Positions 63,556 to 64,000 of a DNA stretch of 64,000 nucleotides are shown piece by piece. The stretch's first letter is position 1, and every line of letters starts with the position of its first letter. The notes below the pieces were generated by a model. That model did not search any database and was not told where the DNA came from. It was given only the letters and a program-made list of their open reading frames with translations. This DNA comes from Ancylobacter sp. SL191 (GTDB lineage Bacteria; Pseudomonadota; Alphaproteobacteria; Rhizobiales; Xanthobacteraceae). The stretch is taken from assembly GCF_026625645.1 (NCBI RefSeq), contig NZ_CP113056.1:3323001-3387000 (forward strand). The letters are read 5' to 3'. A program made the position numbers and the translations under genes.

Positions 63556-64000
63556 ATGGCCGAACGCGCCATTTCCGAAGCGTGGTTTCATCGCATCAAG
63601 GCGGCGACGCGCGACCTGGTGAAGGCCTGCGGCGGCATCGAGCGCGCGGCCGAAATCTCCCATGTGGGCAAGAGCACCGTGGGGCGCTGGCAGCACGCCG
63701 GCGAGGAAGACATCATCCCGCTGCCCGCCGTGATCGCGCTCGAAGCCGATTGCGACCGGCCTTACGTGACCCGTGTGATGGCCGACCTGAACGGGCGCGG
63801 CCTGACCGACCCGGAGGCCTCGCGCGAGGCGGCGGGCTGCCTGATGGCCCGGCACAACGCGCTGATGGGCCAGTTCACCGCGCTCACCACCGAGGTGCTG
63901 GCCGCGAAGGCGGATGGGCACGTCTCCCCCGCCGAGGCGGAGATGGTGGACCGCGCCGCCGCCTCGCTCGAGCGCAATCTCGCCGACTTCCGCGCCACCT
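63556..64000 (+). CDS. CII-like regulator, cut by window end
   Basis: The first 148 residues of a protein that runs off the window. The N-terminus carries a helix-turn-helix (ACGGIERAAEISHVGKSTVGRW) and helical segments with an EADCDRPYV block, like CII-type activators or phage regulatory proteins following cro. It would start the lysogeny decision or replication module. The rest of the prophage continues beyond the window. Confidence 0.65.
   Translation, partial: MAERAISEAWFHRIKAATRDLVKACGGIERAAEISHVGKSTVGRWQHAGEEDIIPLPAVIALEADCDRPYVTRVMADLNGRGLTDPEASREAAGCLMARHNALMGQFTALTTEVLAAKADGHVSPAEAEMVDRAAASLERNLADFRAT

Overview
The window is a GC-rich alphaproteobacterial chromosome. It is most likely Hyphomicrobiales, perhaps Xanthobacteraceae. 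This rests on the housekeeping gene order (uvrA, ssb, marC, gyrA, coaD, two cyclophilins, queA, tgt), the DUF2842 and CtaA genes, and an alphaproteobacterial SOS box (GTTC-N7-GTTC) between ssb and uvrA. No 16S rRNA gene is visible, so the genus is inference.

Bases 1-28600 are the replication/late part of a temperate podovirus with T7-like virion proteins, read rightward. The order is: P-loop primase/helicase, HNH nuclease, a cluster of GCGACAC repeats, terminase small and large subunits, portal, scaffold, capsid, tail tubes A and B, four internal/ejection-type virion genes, a leftward two-gene membrane moron, an antirepressor behind a C4-like antisense RNA leader, tail fibre, small structural proteins, tailspike, endolysin, overlapping spanins and a small membrane protein. 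A 10-bp motif (CTCGGTTGAC) recurs five times, mostly just ahead of late genes, and is probably the phage late promoter. The prophage ends at an intact tRNA-Lys(TTT) gene (28625-28700, minus). Its integrase and repressor lie outside the window to the left.

Bases 28700-47520 are host: wrbA, queA-tgt (queuosine), two cyclophilins, coaD, a LOG-family protein, gyrA, marC, ssb, uvrA, ctaA, a DUF2842 protein, a Wzz/BY-kinase-like protein with a decayed Walker A motif, and a Tat-exported alpha/beta hydrolase.

Bases 47588-64000 are the integration, early-left and immunity part of a second prophage, inserted in a tRNA-Pro(GGG) gene whose displaced 3' fragment (47588-47632) marks the junction. A long leftward operon of about 25 mostly overlapping genes runs from a PL-like promoter at 61454-61482 to xis and int. 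It encodes a tandem RHH-like regulator, an HD hydrolase, DUF2303, TerB, a full-length beta sliding clamp, a DUF5131 protein, an ASCH protein and a secreted SNase. The immunity region holds a rightward SWIM-domain gene, a LexA/CI-type self-cleaving repressor (minus), a Cro-like gene and a CII-like gene cut by the window edge. Five copies of a GCGGG-N6-CCCGC operator, two at PL and three between repressor and cro, give a lambda-like switch. The rest of this prophage continues to the right.

The most notable non-coding items are the C4-like RNA plus antirepressor, the phage promoter family, the GCGACAC repeat field and the operator array. The most notable coding items are the phage-borne sliding clamp, the frameshifted small membrane gene at 53271-53494, and the discoidin-like insertion in the tail tube B protein.
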